Shown here one piece after another: positions 1 through 11,586 of a stretch of 64,000 nt of DNA. How positions within the stretch are numbered: position 1 is the first letter of the stretch; the number at the start of each line of letters is the position of its first letter. The stretch is taken from assembly GCF_051401765.1 (NCBI RefSeq), contig NW_027480440.1, positions 992,001 to 1,056,000 of the forward strand, in the 5' to 3' direction. The translations under genes were made by a program, and so were the position numbers. Under the pieces are notes generated by a model. That model was not told the DNA's origin. It did not search any database and saw nothing but the letters and a program-made list of their open reading frames with translations. Source of the stretch: Calliopsis andreniformis. Its lineage: Eukaryota; Arthropoda; Insecta; Hymenoptera; Andrenidae.

Positions 1-1022
1 TCTTCCATCCTCAATACTCAATCTTCAATCCTCAATCCTCAATCCTCAATCCTCAATCCTCATTCTTCAATCCTCAATACCCTATCCTCAATCTTCAATC
101 CTCAATCCTCAATCCTCAATCTTAATCTTCAATCCTCAATACTCAATCTTCAATCCTCAATCCTCAATCCTCAATCCTCAATCCTCAATCCTCAATTCTC
201 AATCCTCAATCCTCAGTCCTCAGTCCTCAAACCACAATCCCCAACCCTCAGCCATCATCCTCAATCCTCAGTCCTCAATCCTCAGCCCTCCGTCCTCAAA
301 CCTCAATCCTCAGCTCTCAGACCTCATCCTCGATCCTCAATCCTCAACCCTCAATCCTCAATCCTCAATCCTCAATTGTCAATCTTCCATCCTCAATACT
401 CAATCTTCAATCCTCAATCCTCAATCCTCAATCCTCAATCCTCATTCTTCAATCCTCAATACCCTATCCTCAATCTTCAATCCTCAATCCTCAATCCTCA
501 ATCCTCAATCCTCAATAGTCAATCCTCAATCTTCAACCCTGAGAGCCAAAGACTCAATCTTGAATACTCAATCCTCAATCCTCAAACTTCAATCCTCAAT
601 ACTCAATCTTCAATCCTCAATCCTCAGTCCTCAATCCTCAATCCTCATTCTTCAATCCTCAATACCCAATACTCAATCTTCAATCCTCAATCCTCAATCC
701 TCAATTCTCAATCCTCAATCTTCAATCCTCAATCCTCAATCCTCAATTCTCAATCCTCAATCCTCAATCCTCAGACTTCAAACATCAATACTCAACCCTC
801 AGTCCTCGTCCTCAATCCACAACCCTCAATCCTCAATCCTCAATCTTCAATCATTAATATTCAATCTTCAATCCACAATCCTCAATCCTCAATCCTCAAT
901 ACTCAATCCTCAATCCTCAATCCTCAATCCTCAGTCCTCAAACCTCAATCCTGAATCCTCAATCCTGAATCCTCAATCTTCAGCCCTGAGTCCTCAACAA
1001 TCAGTTGTCAATCCCCAATCCT

Positions 1023-1120
1023 CAATAGAACGTCCTCAATTCACAGTTTTCAATACTCAATACTCAATCTGCAATCTTCAGATTTGTATACACAAACATC
1101 AATTCTCATCACTCAACCCT
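1023..1120. repeat. Landmark alpha1 (exemplar)
   Basis: This is a phase-breaking segment of about 98 bp. It starts CAATAGAACGTCC, then runs through TTCACAGTTTTC, CTGCAATCTTCAGATT and CACAAACATCAATTCTCATC before heptamers resume. Other copies lie near 6364, 15424, 24080, 24557, 31577, 32050, 39650, 41545, 47240, 48370, 49500, 55010, 56190 and 57315. Many later copies are preceded by GTGCTACGC. It shares its skeleton with alpha2-5, delta and epsilon. Confidence 0.85.
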
Positions 1121-2470
1121 CAATACTCAGTCCACAATCCTCAATCTTCAATCGTCAATCCTCAATCCTCAGTCCTCAATCCTCAATCCTCAATCGTCAA
1201 TCTTCCATCCTCAATACTCAATCTTCAATCCTCAATCCTCAATCCTCAATCCTCAATCCTCATTCTTCAATCATCAATACCCAATCGTCAATCTTCAATT
1301 CTCAATCCTCAATCCTCAATTCTCAATCCACAATCCTCAATCCTCAACCCTCAATTTTCAAACCTCAATAGTCAATCTTCCATCCTCAATCCTCATTCTT
1401 CAATCATCAATACCCAATCCTCAATCTTCCATCCTCAATCCTCAATCCTCTATCCTCAATCCTCAATACTCAATCCTCAATCTTCAATACTCAATACTCA
1501 ATCTTCAAACCTCAATCCTCAATCCTCAACCCTCAATCCTCAATCCTCAATCCTCAATTGTCAATCTTCCATCCTCAATACTCAATCTTCAATCCTCAAT
1601 CCTCAATCCTCAATCCTCAATCCTCAATCCTCAATAGTCAATCCTCAACCTTCAACCCTCAATCCTCAATCCTCAATCCTCAATTGTCAATCTTCCATCC
1701 TCAATACTCAATCTTCAATCCTCAATCCTCAATCCTCAATCCTCGATCCTCAATCTTAATCTTCAATCCTCAATACTCAATCTTCAATCCTCAATCCTCA
1801 ACCCTCAATCCTCAATACTCAATCCTCAATCTTCAATACTCAATACTCAATCTTCAAACCTCAATCCTCAATCCTCAACCCTCAATCCTCAATCCTCAAT
1901 CCTCAATTGTCAATCTTCCATCCTCAATACTCAATCTTCAATCCTCAATCCTCAATCCTCAATCCTCAATCCTCATTCTTCAATCCTCAATACCCTATCC
2001 TCAATCTTCAATCCTCAATCCTCAATCCTCAATCCTCGATCCTCAATAGTCAAGCCTCAACCTTCAACCCTCAGTGCCAAATACTCAATCTTGAATACTC
2101 AATCCTCAATCCTCAAACTTCAATCCTCAATACTCAATCTTCAATCCTCAATCCTCAGTCCTCAATCCTCAAACCTCATTCTTCAATCCTCAATACCCAA
2201 TCCTCAATCTTCAATCCTCAATCCTCAATCCTCAATTCTCAATCCTCAATCCTCAATCCTCAGACCTCAAACATCAATACTCAACCCTCAGTCCTCGTCC
2301 TCAATCCACAACCCTCAATCCTCAACCCTCAATCTTCAATTCTCAATCCTCAATCCACAATCCTCAATCATCAATCCTCAGTCCTCAAACCTCAATCCTG
2401 AATCCTCAATCCTGAATCCTCAGTCTTCAGCCCTCAGTCCTCAACAATCAGTTATCAATCATCAATCCTG

Positions 2471-2567
2471 AATAGAATATCATCAATACACAGTTTTCAA
2501 TACTCAATACTCAATCTGCAATCTTCAAATCTCTATCCACAGTCATCAATTCTCATCACTCAACCCT
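2471..2567. repeat. Landmark alpha2 (exemplar)
   Basis: This is a landmark of about 97 bp with AATAGAATATCATC followed by AATACACAG, where other subtypes have AATTCACAG. Copies lie near 4421, 13506 and 16872, with a truncated one at 14128. The copies at 13506 and 14128 have ACAGCTTTC for ACAGTTTTC. Confidence 0.83.
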
Positions 2568-2924
2568 CTAACACTCAGTCCCCAATCCTCAATCTTCAAT
2601 CCTCAATCCTCAATCCTCAACACTCAATCCTCAATCCTCAATTTTCAATCCTCAATAATCAATCTTCAATCCTCAATCCTCAATCCTCAATTCTCAATCC
2701 GCAATCGTCAGTCTTCAATCCTCAATACTCAATCTTCAATCCTGAATCCTCAATCCTCAATCCTCAATACTCATTCTTCAATCCTCAATACCCAATCCTC
2801 AATCTTCGATCCTCAATCCTCAATCCTCAATTCTCAATGCTCATTCCTCAGTCCTCAGTCCTCAAACCTCAATCCTCAACCCTCAGCCCTCATCCTCAAT
2901 CATCAATCCTCAATCCTCAATCCT

Positions 2925-3020
2925 CAATAGAATATCATCAATTCACAGTTTTCAATAATCAATACTCAATCTGCAATCTTCAAATCTCTATTCACAAACA
3001 TCAATTCTCATCACTCAACA
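2925..3020. repeat. Landmark alpha3 (exemplar)
   Basis: This landmark has CAATAGAATATCATC followed by AATTCACAG and CTATTCACAAACATC. Copies lie near 3428, 4875, 5378, 17308 and 17810. It is confined to unit 0 and to its duplicate in unit 1. Confidence 0.83.
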
Positions 3021-3763
3021 CTCAACACTCCGTCCCCAATCCTCAATCTTCATTCCTCAATCCTCAATACTCAACCCTCAATCCTCAACCCTCAATTTTC
3101 AAACCTCAATAGTCAATCTTCCATCCTCAATCCTCATTCTTCAATCATCAATACCCAATCCTCAATCTTCAATCCTCAATCCTCAATCCTCAATTCTCAA
3201 TCCTCAATCCTCATTCCTCAGACCTCAAACATCAATACTCAACCCTCAGTCCTCGTCACCAATCCACAACCCTCAATCCTCAACCCTCAATCTTCAATTC
3301 TCAATCCTCAGTCCACAATACTCAATCATCAATCCTCAGTCCTCAAACCTCAATCCTGAATCCTCAATCCTGAATCCTCAGTCTTCAGCCCTCAGTCCTC
3401 AACAATCAGTTATCAATCCTCAATCCTCAATAGAATATCATCAATTCACAGTTTTCAATACTCAATACTCAACCTGCAATCTTCAAATCTCTATTCACAA
3501 ACATCAATTCTCATCACTCAACCCTCAACTCTCCGTCCCCAATCCTCAATCTTCATTCCTCAACCCTCAATACTCAATCCTCAACCCTCAATCCGCAACG
3601 TTCAATCCTCAATACCCTATCCTCAGACTTCAATCCTCAATCCTCAATCCTCAATCCTCAATCCTCAATCCTCAGTCCTCAAACCTCAATCCTGAATCCT
3701 CAATCCTGAATCCTCAATCTTCAGACCTGGGTCCTCAACAATCAGTTGTCAATCCTCAATCCT

Positions 3764-3861
3764 CAATAGAATGTCCTCAATTCACAGTTTTCAATACTCA
3801 ATACTCAACCTGCAATCTTCAGATCTCTATCCACAAACATCAATTCTCATCACTCAACCCT
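3764..3861. repeat. Landmark alpha4 (exemplar)
   Basis: This landmark has CAATAGAATGTCCTC. Copies lie near 5714, 18145, 23355, 30850, 38925 and 46520. The copies from 5714 on, except 18145, also carry ACAGCTTTC and CTGCAAACTTC. The 3764 and 18145 copies share ACAGTTTTC and the preceding GACCTGGG variant, as expected from duplication D1. Confidence 0.83.
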
Positions 3862-3952
3862 CAATGCTCTGTCCCCAATCCTCAATCTTCAATCCTCAAT
3901 CATCAATCCTCAATCCTCAATCCTCAATCTTAATCTTCAATCCTCAATACCC

Positions 3953-5672
3953 AATCTTCAATCCTCAATCCTCAATCCTCAATCCTCGATCCTCAATAGT
4001 CAAGCCTCAACCTTCAACCCTCAGTGCCAAATACTCAATCTTGAATACTCAATCCTCAATCCTCAAACTTCAATCCTCAATACTCAATCTTCAATCCTCA
4101 ATCCTCAGTCCTCGATCCTCAAACCTCATTCTTCAATCCTCAATACCCAATCCTCAATCTTCAATCCTCAATCCTCAATCCTCAATTCTCAATCCTCAAT
4201 CCTCAATCCTCAGACCTCAAACATCAATACTCAACCCTCAGTCCTCGTCCTCAATCCACAACCCTCAATCCTCAACCCTCAATCTTCAATTCTCAATCCT
4301 CAATCCACAATCCTCAATCATCAATCCTCAGTCCTCAAACCTCAATCCTGAATCCTCAATCCTGAATCCTCAGTCTTCAGCCCTCAGTCCTCAACAATCA
4401 GTTATCAATCATCAATCCTGAATAGAATATCATCAATACACAGTTTTCAATACTCAATACTCAATCTGCAATCTTCAAATCTCTATCCACAGTCATCAAT
4501 TCTCATCACTCAACCCTCTAACACTCAGTCCCCAATCCTCAATCTTCAATCCTCAATCCTCAATCCTCAACACTCAATCCTCAATCCTCAATTTTCAATC
4601 CTCAATAATCAATCTTCAATCCTCAATCCTCAATCCTCAATTCTCGATCCGCAATCGTCAGTCTTCAATCCTCAATACTCAATCTTCAATCCTGAATCCT
4701 CAATCCTCAATCCTCAATCCTCATTCTTCAATCCTCAATACCCAATCCTCAATCTTCGATCCTCAATCCTCAATCCTCAATTCTCAATGCTCATTCCTCA
4801 GTCCTCAGTCCTCAAACCTCAATCCTCAACCCTCAGCCCTCATCCTCAATCATCAATCCTCAATCCTCAATCCTCAATAGAATATCATCAATTCACAGTT
4901 TTCAATAATCAATACTCAATCTGCAATCTTCAAATCTCTATTCACAAACATCAATTCTCATCACTCAACACTCAACACTCCGTCCCCAATCCTCAATCTT
5001 CATTCCTCAATCCTCAATACTCAACCCTCAATCCTCAACCCTCAATTTTCAAACCTCAATAGTCAATCTTCCATCCTCAATCCTCATTCTTCAATCATCA
5101 ATACCCAATCCTCAATCTTCAATCCTCAATCATCAATCCTCAATTCTCAATCCTCAATCCTCATTCCTCAGACCTCAAACATCAATACTCAACCCTCAGT
5201 CCTCGTCACCAATCCACAACCCTCAATCCTCAACCCTCAATCTTCAATTCTCAATCCTCAGTCCACAATACTCAATCATCAATCCTCAGTCCTCAAACCT
5301 CAATCCTGAATCCTCAATCCTGAATCCTCAGTCTTCAGCCCTCAGTCCTCAACAATCAGTTATCAATCCTCAATCCTCAATAGAATATCATCAATTCACA
5401 GTTTTCAATACTCAATACTCAACCTGCAATCTTCAAATCTCTATTCACAAACATCAATTCTCATCACTCAACCCTCAACACTCCGTCCCCAATCCTCAAT
5501 CTTCATTCCTCAACCCTCAATACTCAATCCTCAACCCTCAATCCGCAACGTTCAATCCTCAATACCCTATCCTCAGACTTCAATCCTCAATCCTCAATCC
5601 TCAATCCTCAATCCTCAATCCTCAGTCCTCAAACCTCAATCCTGAATCCTCAATCCTGAATCCTCAATCTTC
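3953..5672. repeat. 1,950 bp tandem duplication, copy 2
   Basis: This is the second copy of the preceding block. It departs from copy 1 at about 5672, where copy 1 reads GACCTGGGTCC and this copy continues GCCCTGAGTCCTACGC. That second form resembles the alpha4 surroundings of later units, so the right edge is a recombination boundary. One private substitution is CTCGATCC near 4645. Confidence 0.88.
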
Positions 5673-7251
5673 AGCCCTGAGTCCTACGCAATCAGTTGTC
5701 AATCCTCAATCCTCAATAGAATGTCCTCAATTCACAGCTTTCAATACTCAATACTCAATCTGCAAACTTCAGATCTCTATCCACAAACATCAATTCTCAT
5801 CACTCAACCCTCAATACGCTGTCCCCAATCCTCAATCTTCAATCCCCAATCCTCAATCCTCAATCCTCAATCTTAATCTTCAATCCTCAATACTCAATCT
5901 TCAATCCTCAATCCTCAATCCTCAATCCTCAATCCTCAATCTTCAATCCTCAATCCTCAATCCTCAATCTACAATCCTCAATACTCAATCTGCAATCCTC
6001 AATCCTCAGTCCTGAATCGTCAATCCTCATTCTTCAATTATCACTACCGAATCCTCAATCTTCAATCCTCAATCCTCAATCCTCAATTCTCAATCCTCAA
6101 TCCTCAATCCCCAATCTTCAATCATTAATATTCAATCTTCAATCCACAATCCTCAATCCTCAACCCTCAATCCTCAACCCTCAATCCTCAACGTCCAATC
6201 CTCAATACCCAATCCTCAGTCTTCAATCCTCAATCCTCAATCCTCAATCCTCAATCCTCAATCCTCAATCCTCAGTCCTCAAACCTCAATCATGAATCCT
6301 CAATCCTGAATCCTCAATCTTCAGCCCTGAGTCCTCAACAATCATTTGTCAATCCTCAATCCTCAATAGAACGTCCTCAATTCACAGTTTTCAATACTCA
6401 ATACTCAATCTGCAATCTTCAGATTTCTATACACAAACATCAATTCTCATCACTCAACCCTCAATACTCAGTCCACAATCCTCAATCTTCAATCGTCAAT
6501 CCTCAATCCTCTGTCCTCAATCCTCAATCCTCAATCGTCAATCTTCCATCCTCAATACTCAATCTTCAATCCTCAATCCTCATTCCTCAATCCTCAATCC
6601 TCAATCTTCAATCCTCAATACTCAATCTTCAATCCTCAATCCTCTATCCTCAACCCTGAATCCTCAATCCTCAATCCTCAATCATCAATCTTCCATCCTC
6701 AATACTCAATCTTCAATCCTCAATCCTCAATCCTCAACCCTCAACCCTCAATCCTCATTCTTCAATCCTCAATACCCAATCCTCAATCTTCAATCCTCAA
6801 TCCTCAATCCTCAATCCTCAATCCTCAATAGCCAATCCTCAATCTTCAACTCTCAGTGCCAAATCCTCTGTCTTGAATACTCAATCCTCAATCCTCAAAC
6901 TTCAATCCTCAATACTCAATCTTCAATCCTCAATCCTCAATCCTCAATCCTCAATCCTCATTCTTCAATCATCAATACCCAATCCTCAATCTTCAAACCT
7001 CAATCCTCAATCCTCAATTCTCAATCCTCAATCCTCAATCCTCAAACCTCAAACATCAATACTCAACCCTCAGTCCTCGTCCTCAATCCACAACCCTCAA
7101 TCCTCAACCCTCAATCTTCAATTCTCAATCCTCAGTCCACAATCCTCAATCATCAATCCTCAGTCCTCAAACCTCAATCCTGAATCCTCAATCCTGAATC
7201 CTCAATCTTCAGCCCTCAGTCCTCAACAATCAGCTGTCAATCCTCAATCCT

Positions 7252-7348
7252 CAATAGAATATCATCAATTCAAAGCTTTCAATACTCAATACTCAATCTG
7301 CAATCTTCAAATCTCTATCCACAATCATCAATTCTCATCACTCAACCC
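7252..7348. repeat. Landmark alpha5 (exemplar)
   Basis: This landmark has CAATAGAATATCATC then AATTCAAAGCTTTC, containing a HindIII-type AAGCTT. It is preceded by ATCAGCTGTC. Copies lie near 12165, 22230, 25785, 29724, 33280, 40408, 45388, 53880 and 61155. It is absent between delta and beta in units 4-6 because of a shared deletion. Confidence 0.84.
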
Positions 7349-7945
7349 TCAACGCTCAGTCCCCAATCCTCAATCTTCAATCCTCAATCCTCAAACCTCA
7401 ATACTCAATCCTCAATCTTCAATCCTCAATACTCAACCTTCAATCCTCAATCCTCAACACTCAATCCTCAATCCTCAATCCTCAATCCTCAATCTTCAAT
7501 CCTCAATACTCAATCTTCAATCCTCAATCCTCAATCCTCAATCCTCAATCCTCATTCTTCAATCCTCAACACCCAGTCCTCAATCTTCAATCCGCAATCC
7601 TCAATCCTCAATTCTCAATCCTCAATCCACAATCCTCAGACCTCAAACATCAATACTCAACCCTCAGTCCTCGTCCTCAATCCACAACACACAATCCTCA
7701 ATCCTCAATCTTCAATCATCAATATTCAATTTTCAGTCCTCAATCCTCAATCCTCAATCCTCAATCCTCAATCCTCAATGTTCAATCCGCAATACGCAAT
7801 CCTCAATCTTCAATACTCAATCCTCAATCCTTAATCCTCAATCCTCAATCATCAATCCTCAATCTTCAATACTCAATCGTCAATCCTCAATCCTCAATCC
7901 TCAATACCCAACCATCAATCCTCAATTCCCAATACTCAATAGAAT

Positions 7946-7963
7946 ATCCTGAATTCTCAGGAT
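7946..7963. repeat. Beta hairpin 1
   Basis: This is a perfect inverted repeat with arms ATCCTGA and TCAGGAT around an ATTC loop, inside the beta landmark (AGAATATCCTGAATTC). The + strand is almost free of G, so dyads are rare in this array. It marks the start of unit 1. Confidence 0.9.
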
Positions 7964-8173
7964 TCAATACTCAAACCTCAATCCTCAACCCTCAGCCCTC
8001 ATCCTCCATCCTCAATCCTCAATCCTCAATCCTCAATCTTCAACCCTCAATACTCAATCTTCAATCCTCAATCCTCAATCCTCAATCCTCAATCCTCCAT
8101 CCTCAATATTCAACACAGAACCCTCAACCATCAATCCTCAATACTCAACCATCAATCCTCAATTCTCAATACT

Positions 8174-8234
8174 CAATAGAGTATCCTGAATTCTCATGGT
8201 TCAATACTCAATCCACAATTTTCAATAATCAAAA
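8174..8234. repeat. Landmark gamma (exemplar)
   Basis: This landmark of about 60 bp has CAATAGAGTATCCTGAATTC followed by TCATGG, then CCACAATTTTCAATAATC. It looks like a relative of beta in which the right arm TCAGGA became TCATGG, breaking the dyad. Copies lie near 19215, 24967, 26708, 32463, 34203, 41971, 42649, 47620, 49923, 55434, 57739 and 58417. Confidence 0.85.
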
Positions 8235-8453
8235 CTCAATCCTCAAACATCAATTCTCAACACTCAATCCTCAACACTCAGTCCTCTCTCTTCAATCCTC
8301 CATCCTCAATCCTCAATCCTCAATCGCCAATCCTCAACTTTCAATCCTCAACCCTCAATCCTCAGTCCTCAAACCTCAATCACGAATCCTCAATCCTGAA
8401 TCCTCAATCTTCAGCGATCAGTCCTCAACAATCAATTGTCAATCCTCAATCCT

Positions 8454-8550
8454 CAATAGAATATCCTCAATTCACTGTTTCCAATACTCAATCCCCATTC
8501 TTCAATCTTCAAATCTCAATCCACAAACATCAATTCTCATCACTCAGCCC
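8454..8550. repeat. Landmark delta (exemplar)
   Basis: This landmark has CAATAGAATATCCTC, AATTCACTGTTT, CCCCATTCTTC and CACAAACATCAATTCTC. Intact copies lie near 19496, 25246, 26991, 32742, 34480 (CAACAGAAT), 42946, 47900 (CTATAGAAT), 55713 and 58704. Three more copies are truncated and fused at 42253, 50205 and 58021. Confidence 0.85.
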
Positions 8551-9214
8551 TCAACGCTCAGTCCTGAATCGTCAATCCTCAATCCCCAATCCTCAATCTT
8601 CAATCCTCAATCCTCAATCCTCAATCCTCAATCCTCAATCTTCAATCCTCAATACTCAATATTCAATCCTCAATCCTCAATCCTCAATCCTCAATCCTCA
8701 ATCCTCAATCCTCAGCCTTCAAACCTCAATCCTCAACCCTCAGCCCTCATCCTCAATCCTCAATCCTCAATCCTAAATCCTCAATCTTCAATCCTCAATC
8801 CTCAATCCTCAATCCTCAATCCTCAATCCTCAATACTCAATCCTCAATCCTCAATCTTCAATCCTCAACACTCAGTCGTCAAGCCTCAATCCTCAATCCT
8901 CATTCTTCAATCCTCAATCCTCAATACTCAATCCTCAATCTTCGATCCTCAGTACTCAATATTCAATCCTCAATCCTCAATCCTCAATTCTCAATCCTCA
9001 ATCCTCAGTCCTCAGTCCTCATACCTCAATCCTCAACGCTCAGCCCTCATCCTCAATCCTCAATTCTCAATCCTAAATCCTCAATCTTCCATCCTCAATA
9101 CTCAATCCTCAATCCTCAATCCCCTGTCCTCAAACCTCAATTCTGAATCCTCAATCCTGAATCCTCAATCTTCAGCCCTCAGTCCTCAACAATCAGTTGT
9201 CAATCCTCAATCCT

Positions 9215-9325
9215 CAATAGAATATCCTCAATTCACAGTTTTCTATACTCAATACTCAAACTGCAATCTTCAAATCTCTATTCACAAACATCAATTCTCA
9301 TCACTCAACTCTCAACACTCCGTCC
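9215..9325. repeat. Landmark epsilon (exemplar)
   Basis: This landmark has CAATAGAATATCCTC, AATTCACAGTTTTCTATAC and ACTCAAACTGCAATC. Copies lie near 10486, 20253, 27747, 35203, 37298, 43698, 44956, 50930, 52200, 59466 and 63140. The copies near 43698, 50930 and 59466 share a downstream CCTGAAACTTC variant, which groups them as a lineage. Confidence 0.85.
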
Positions 9326-10074
9326 ACAATCCTCAAACTTCAATCCTCAATCCTCAATCCTCAACCCTCAATCCTCAATCCTCAATTTTCAAACCTCAAT
9401 AATCAATCTTCAATCCTCAATCCTCAATCCTCAGTCCTCAATCGTCAGACTTCAATCCTCAATACTCAATCTTCAATCCTGAATCCTCAATCCTCAATCC
9501 TCAATCCTCAATCCTCATTCTTCAATCCTGAATACCCAATCCTCAATCTTCAATCCTCAATCCTCAATCCTCAATTCTCAATCCTCAATCCTCAGTCCTC
9601 AGTCCTCGAACCACAATCCTCAACCCTCAGCCCTCATCCTCAATCCTCAATCCTCAACCCTCAGTCCTCCGTCCTCAAACCTCAATCCTCAGCCCTCAGA
9701 CCTCATCCTCGATCCTCAATCCTCAATCCTCAATCCTCAATATTCAATCCTCAATACTCAATATTCAATCCTCAATCCTCAGTCCTCAAGCCTCAATTCT
9801 GAATCCTGAATACTAAACCTTCAATCCTCAATCCTCAGTCCTGAATACTCTACCATCAATCTTCAAACCTCAATCCCCAATGCTCAATCCTCAATCCTCA
9901 TTCTTCAATCCTCAATACCCTATTCTCAATCTTCAATCCTCTGTCCTCAATGCTCAATTCTCAATCCTCAATCCTCAAACCTCAATCTTCAATCCTCAAT
10001 ACTCGATATTCAATCCTCAATCCTCAATCCTCAGTCATTAATCCTCAATCCTCAATCCTAAATCTTCAATCCTC

Positions 10075-10158
10075 AATAATCAATCTCCAATACTAGATCC
10101 TCAATCCCCAATCCTCAATCCTTAATCCTCAATCTTGAATTCTCAATCCCCAGTCCTC
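10075..10158. repeat. Landmark eta (exemplar)
   Basis: This landmark is unrelated to the CAATAGA core. It has AATAATCAATCTCC, ACTAGATCC, CTTAATCC and CTTGAATTCTC before heptamers resume. It always follows an epsilon module by about 0.85 kb, except where epsilon has been deleted. Copies lie near 11339, 21113, 21873, 28607, 29367, 36060, 38155, 44547, 51788, 53051, 60324 and 62725, and the next begins at the window end. Confidence 0.84.
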
Positions 10159-10324
10159 AATCTTCAATCCTCAATGCTCAATCCTCAATCCTCAATCCTC
10201 AGTCCTCAATCCTCAATCCTCAATCCTCAAACCTCAAACCTCAACCGTCAGTCCTCGTCCTCAAACCTCAACGCTCAATCCTCCATCCTCAATCTTCAAT
10301 CATCAATACTCAATCTTCAATCCT

Positions 10325-11586
10325 CAATCCTCAATTCTCAATCCTAAATCCTCAATCTTCCATCCTCAATACTTAATCCTCAATCCTCAATCCCCTGTCC
10401 TCAAACCTCAATTCTGAATCCTCAATCCTGAATCCTCAATCTTCAGCCCTCAGTCCTCAACAATCAGTTGTCAATCCTCAATCCTCAATAGAATATCCTC
10501 AATTCACAGTTTTCTATACTCAATACTCAAACTGCAATCTTCAAATCTCTATTCACAAACATCAATTCTCATCACTCAACTCTCAACACTCCGTCCACAA
10601 TCCTCAAACTTCAATCCTCAATCCTCAATCCTCAACCCTCAATCCTCAATCCTCAATTTTCAAACCTCAATAATCAATCTTGAATCCTCAATCCTCAATC
10701 CTCAATCCTCAATCGTCAGACTTCAATCCTCAATACTCAATCTTCAATCCTGAATCCTCAATCCTCAATCCTCAATCCTCAATCCTCATTCTTCAATCCT
10801 GAATACCCAATCCTCAATCTTCAATCCTCAATCCTCAATCCTCAATTCTCAATCCTCAATCCTCAGTCCTCAGTCCTCGAACCACAATCCTCAACCCTCT
10901 GCCCTCATCCTCAATCCTCAATCCTCAACCCTCAGTCCTCCGTCCTCAAACCTCAATCCTCAGCCCCCAGACCTCATCCTCGATCCTCAATCCTCAATCC
11001 TCAATCCTCAATATTCAATCCTCAATACTCAATATTCAATCCTCAGTCCTCAAGCCTCAATTCTGAATCCTGAATACTAAACCTTCAATCCTCAATCCTC
11101 AGTCCTGAATACTCTACCATCAATCTTCAAACCTCAATCCCCAATGCTCAATCCTCAATCCTCATTCTTCAATCCTCAATACCCAATCCTCAATCTTCAA
11201 TCCTCTATCCTCAATGCTCAATTCTCAATTCTCAATCCTCAAACCTCAATCTTCAATCCTCAATACTCGATCTTCAATCCTCAATCCTCAATCCTCAGTC
11301 ATCAATCCTCAATCCTCAATCCTCAATCTTCAATCCTCAATAATCAATCTCCAATACTAGATCCTCAATCCCCAATCCTCAATCCTTAATCCTCAATCTT
11401 GAATTCTCAATCCCCAGTCCTCAATCTTCAATCCTCAATGCTCAATCCTCAATCCTCAATCCTCAGTCCTCAATCCTCAATCCTCAATCCTCAAACCTCA
11501 AACCTCAACCGTCAGTCCTCGTCCTCAAACCTCAACGCTCAATCCTCCATCCTCAATCTTCAATCATCAATACTCAATCTTCAATA
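10325..11586. repeat. Epsilon-eta module, tandem copy 2 (about 1.26 kb)
   Basis: This is the adjacent second copy of the 1.27 kb module, one heptamer shorter. Small differences from copy 1 include ACTTAAT for ACTCAAT near 10372 and CTTGAAT for CTTCAAT near 10679. It ends near 11586, where the sequence passes to heptamers leading to alpha5. Confidence 0.87.

Larger units (their letters stand above)
2003..3952. repeat. 1,950 bp tandem duplication, copy 1
   Basis: This block is repeated immediately downstream at a constant offset of 1,950 bp, checked at 2041/3991, 2837/4787, 3331/5281 and 3601/5551. It holds alpha2, two alpha3 and an alpha4 landmark. Private differences from copy 2 include ACTCATT near 2770 where copy 2 has CCTCATT, and CAACT near 3528 where copy 2 has CAACA. 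The period is not a multiple of 7 because the landmarks break the heptamer phase. Confidence 0.9.
1..4212. repeat. Segmental duplication D1, copy A (partner 14402-18592)
   Basis: The first 4.2 kb of the window is repeated further on at an offset of 14,401 bp. The offset changes to 14,380 bp after a 21 bp difference near 2600/17010. Identity is very high: the one substitution I noticed in the first 2.5 kb is C at 644 against A at 15045. The match ends abruptly at about 4212/18592. The duplicated segment may extend upstream of the window on this copy. Confidence 0.9.
1..7945. repeat. Higher-order unit 0 (partial, 3' part)
   Basis: This is the tail of a higher-order unit whose start lies outside the window; it ends at the first beta hairpin. 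The landmark order is alpha1 (1023), alpha2 (2471), alpha3 (2925, about 3428), alpha4 (3764), then alpha2, alpha3, alpha3 and alpha4 again (about 4421, 4875, 5378, 5714), alpha1 (about 6364) and alpha5 (7252). The doubled alpha2-alpha3-alpha3-alpha4 block is a 1,950 bp tandem duplication. It is richer in alpha landmarks than later units and has no gamma, delta, epsilon or eta element. Confidence 0.8.
9054..10324. repeat. Epsilon-eta module, tandem copy 1 (about 1.27 kb)
   Basis: A 1,271 bp module with one epsilon and one eta landmark is repeated next to itself. The offset is 1,271 bp at 9121/10392 and 9383/10654, and 1,264 bp after one heptamer is missing near 11030. The same pairing occurs in units 4, 5 and 6, and in a shortened form in units 2 and 3. 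Confidence 0.88.

Noticed and set aside
10075..10158. Eta landmark (AATAAT, ACTAGATCC) as a promoter or polyadenylation region
   Set aside because: The A/T-rich strings are short and no canonical AATAAA, TATA box or -10/-35 pair with sensible spacing was seen. It recurs only as part of the repeated module.
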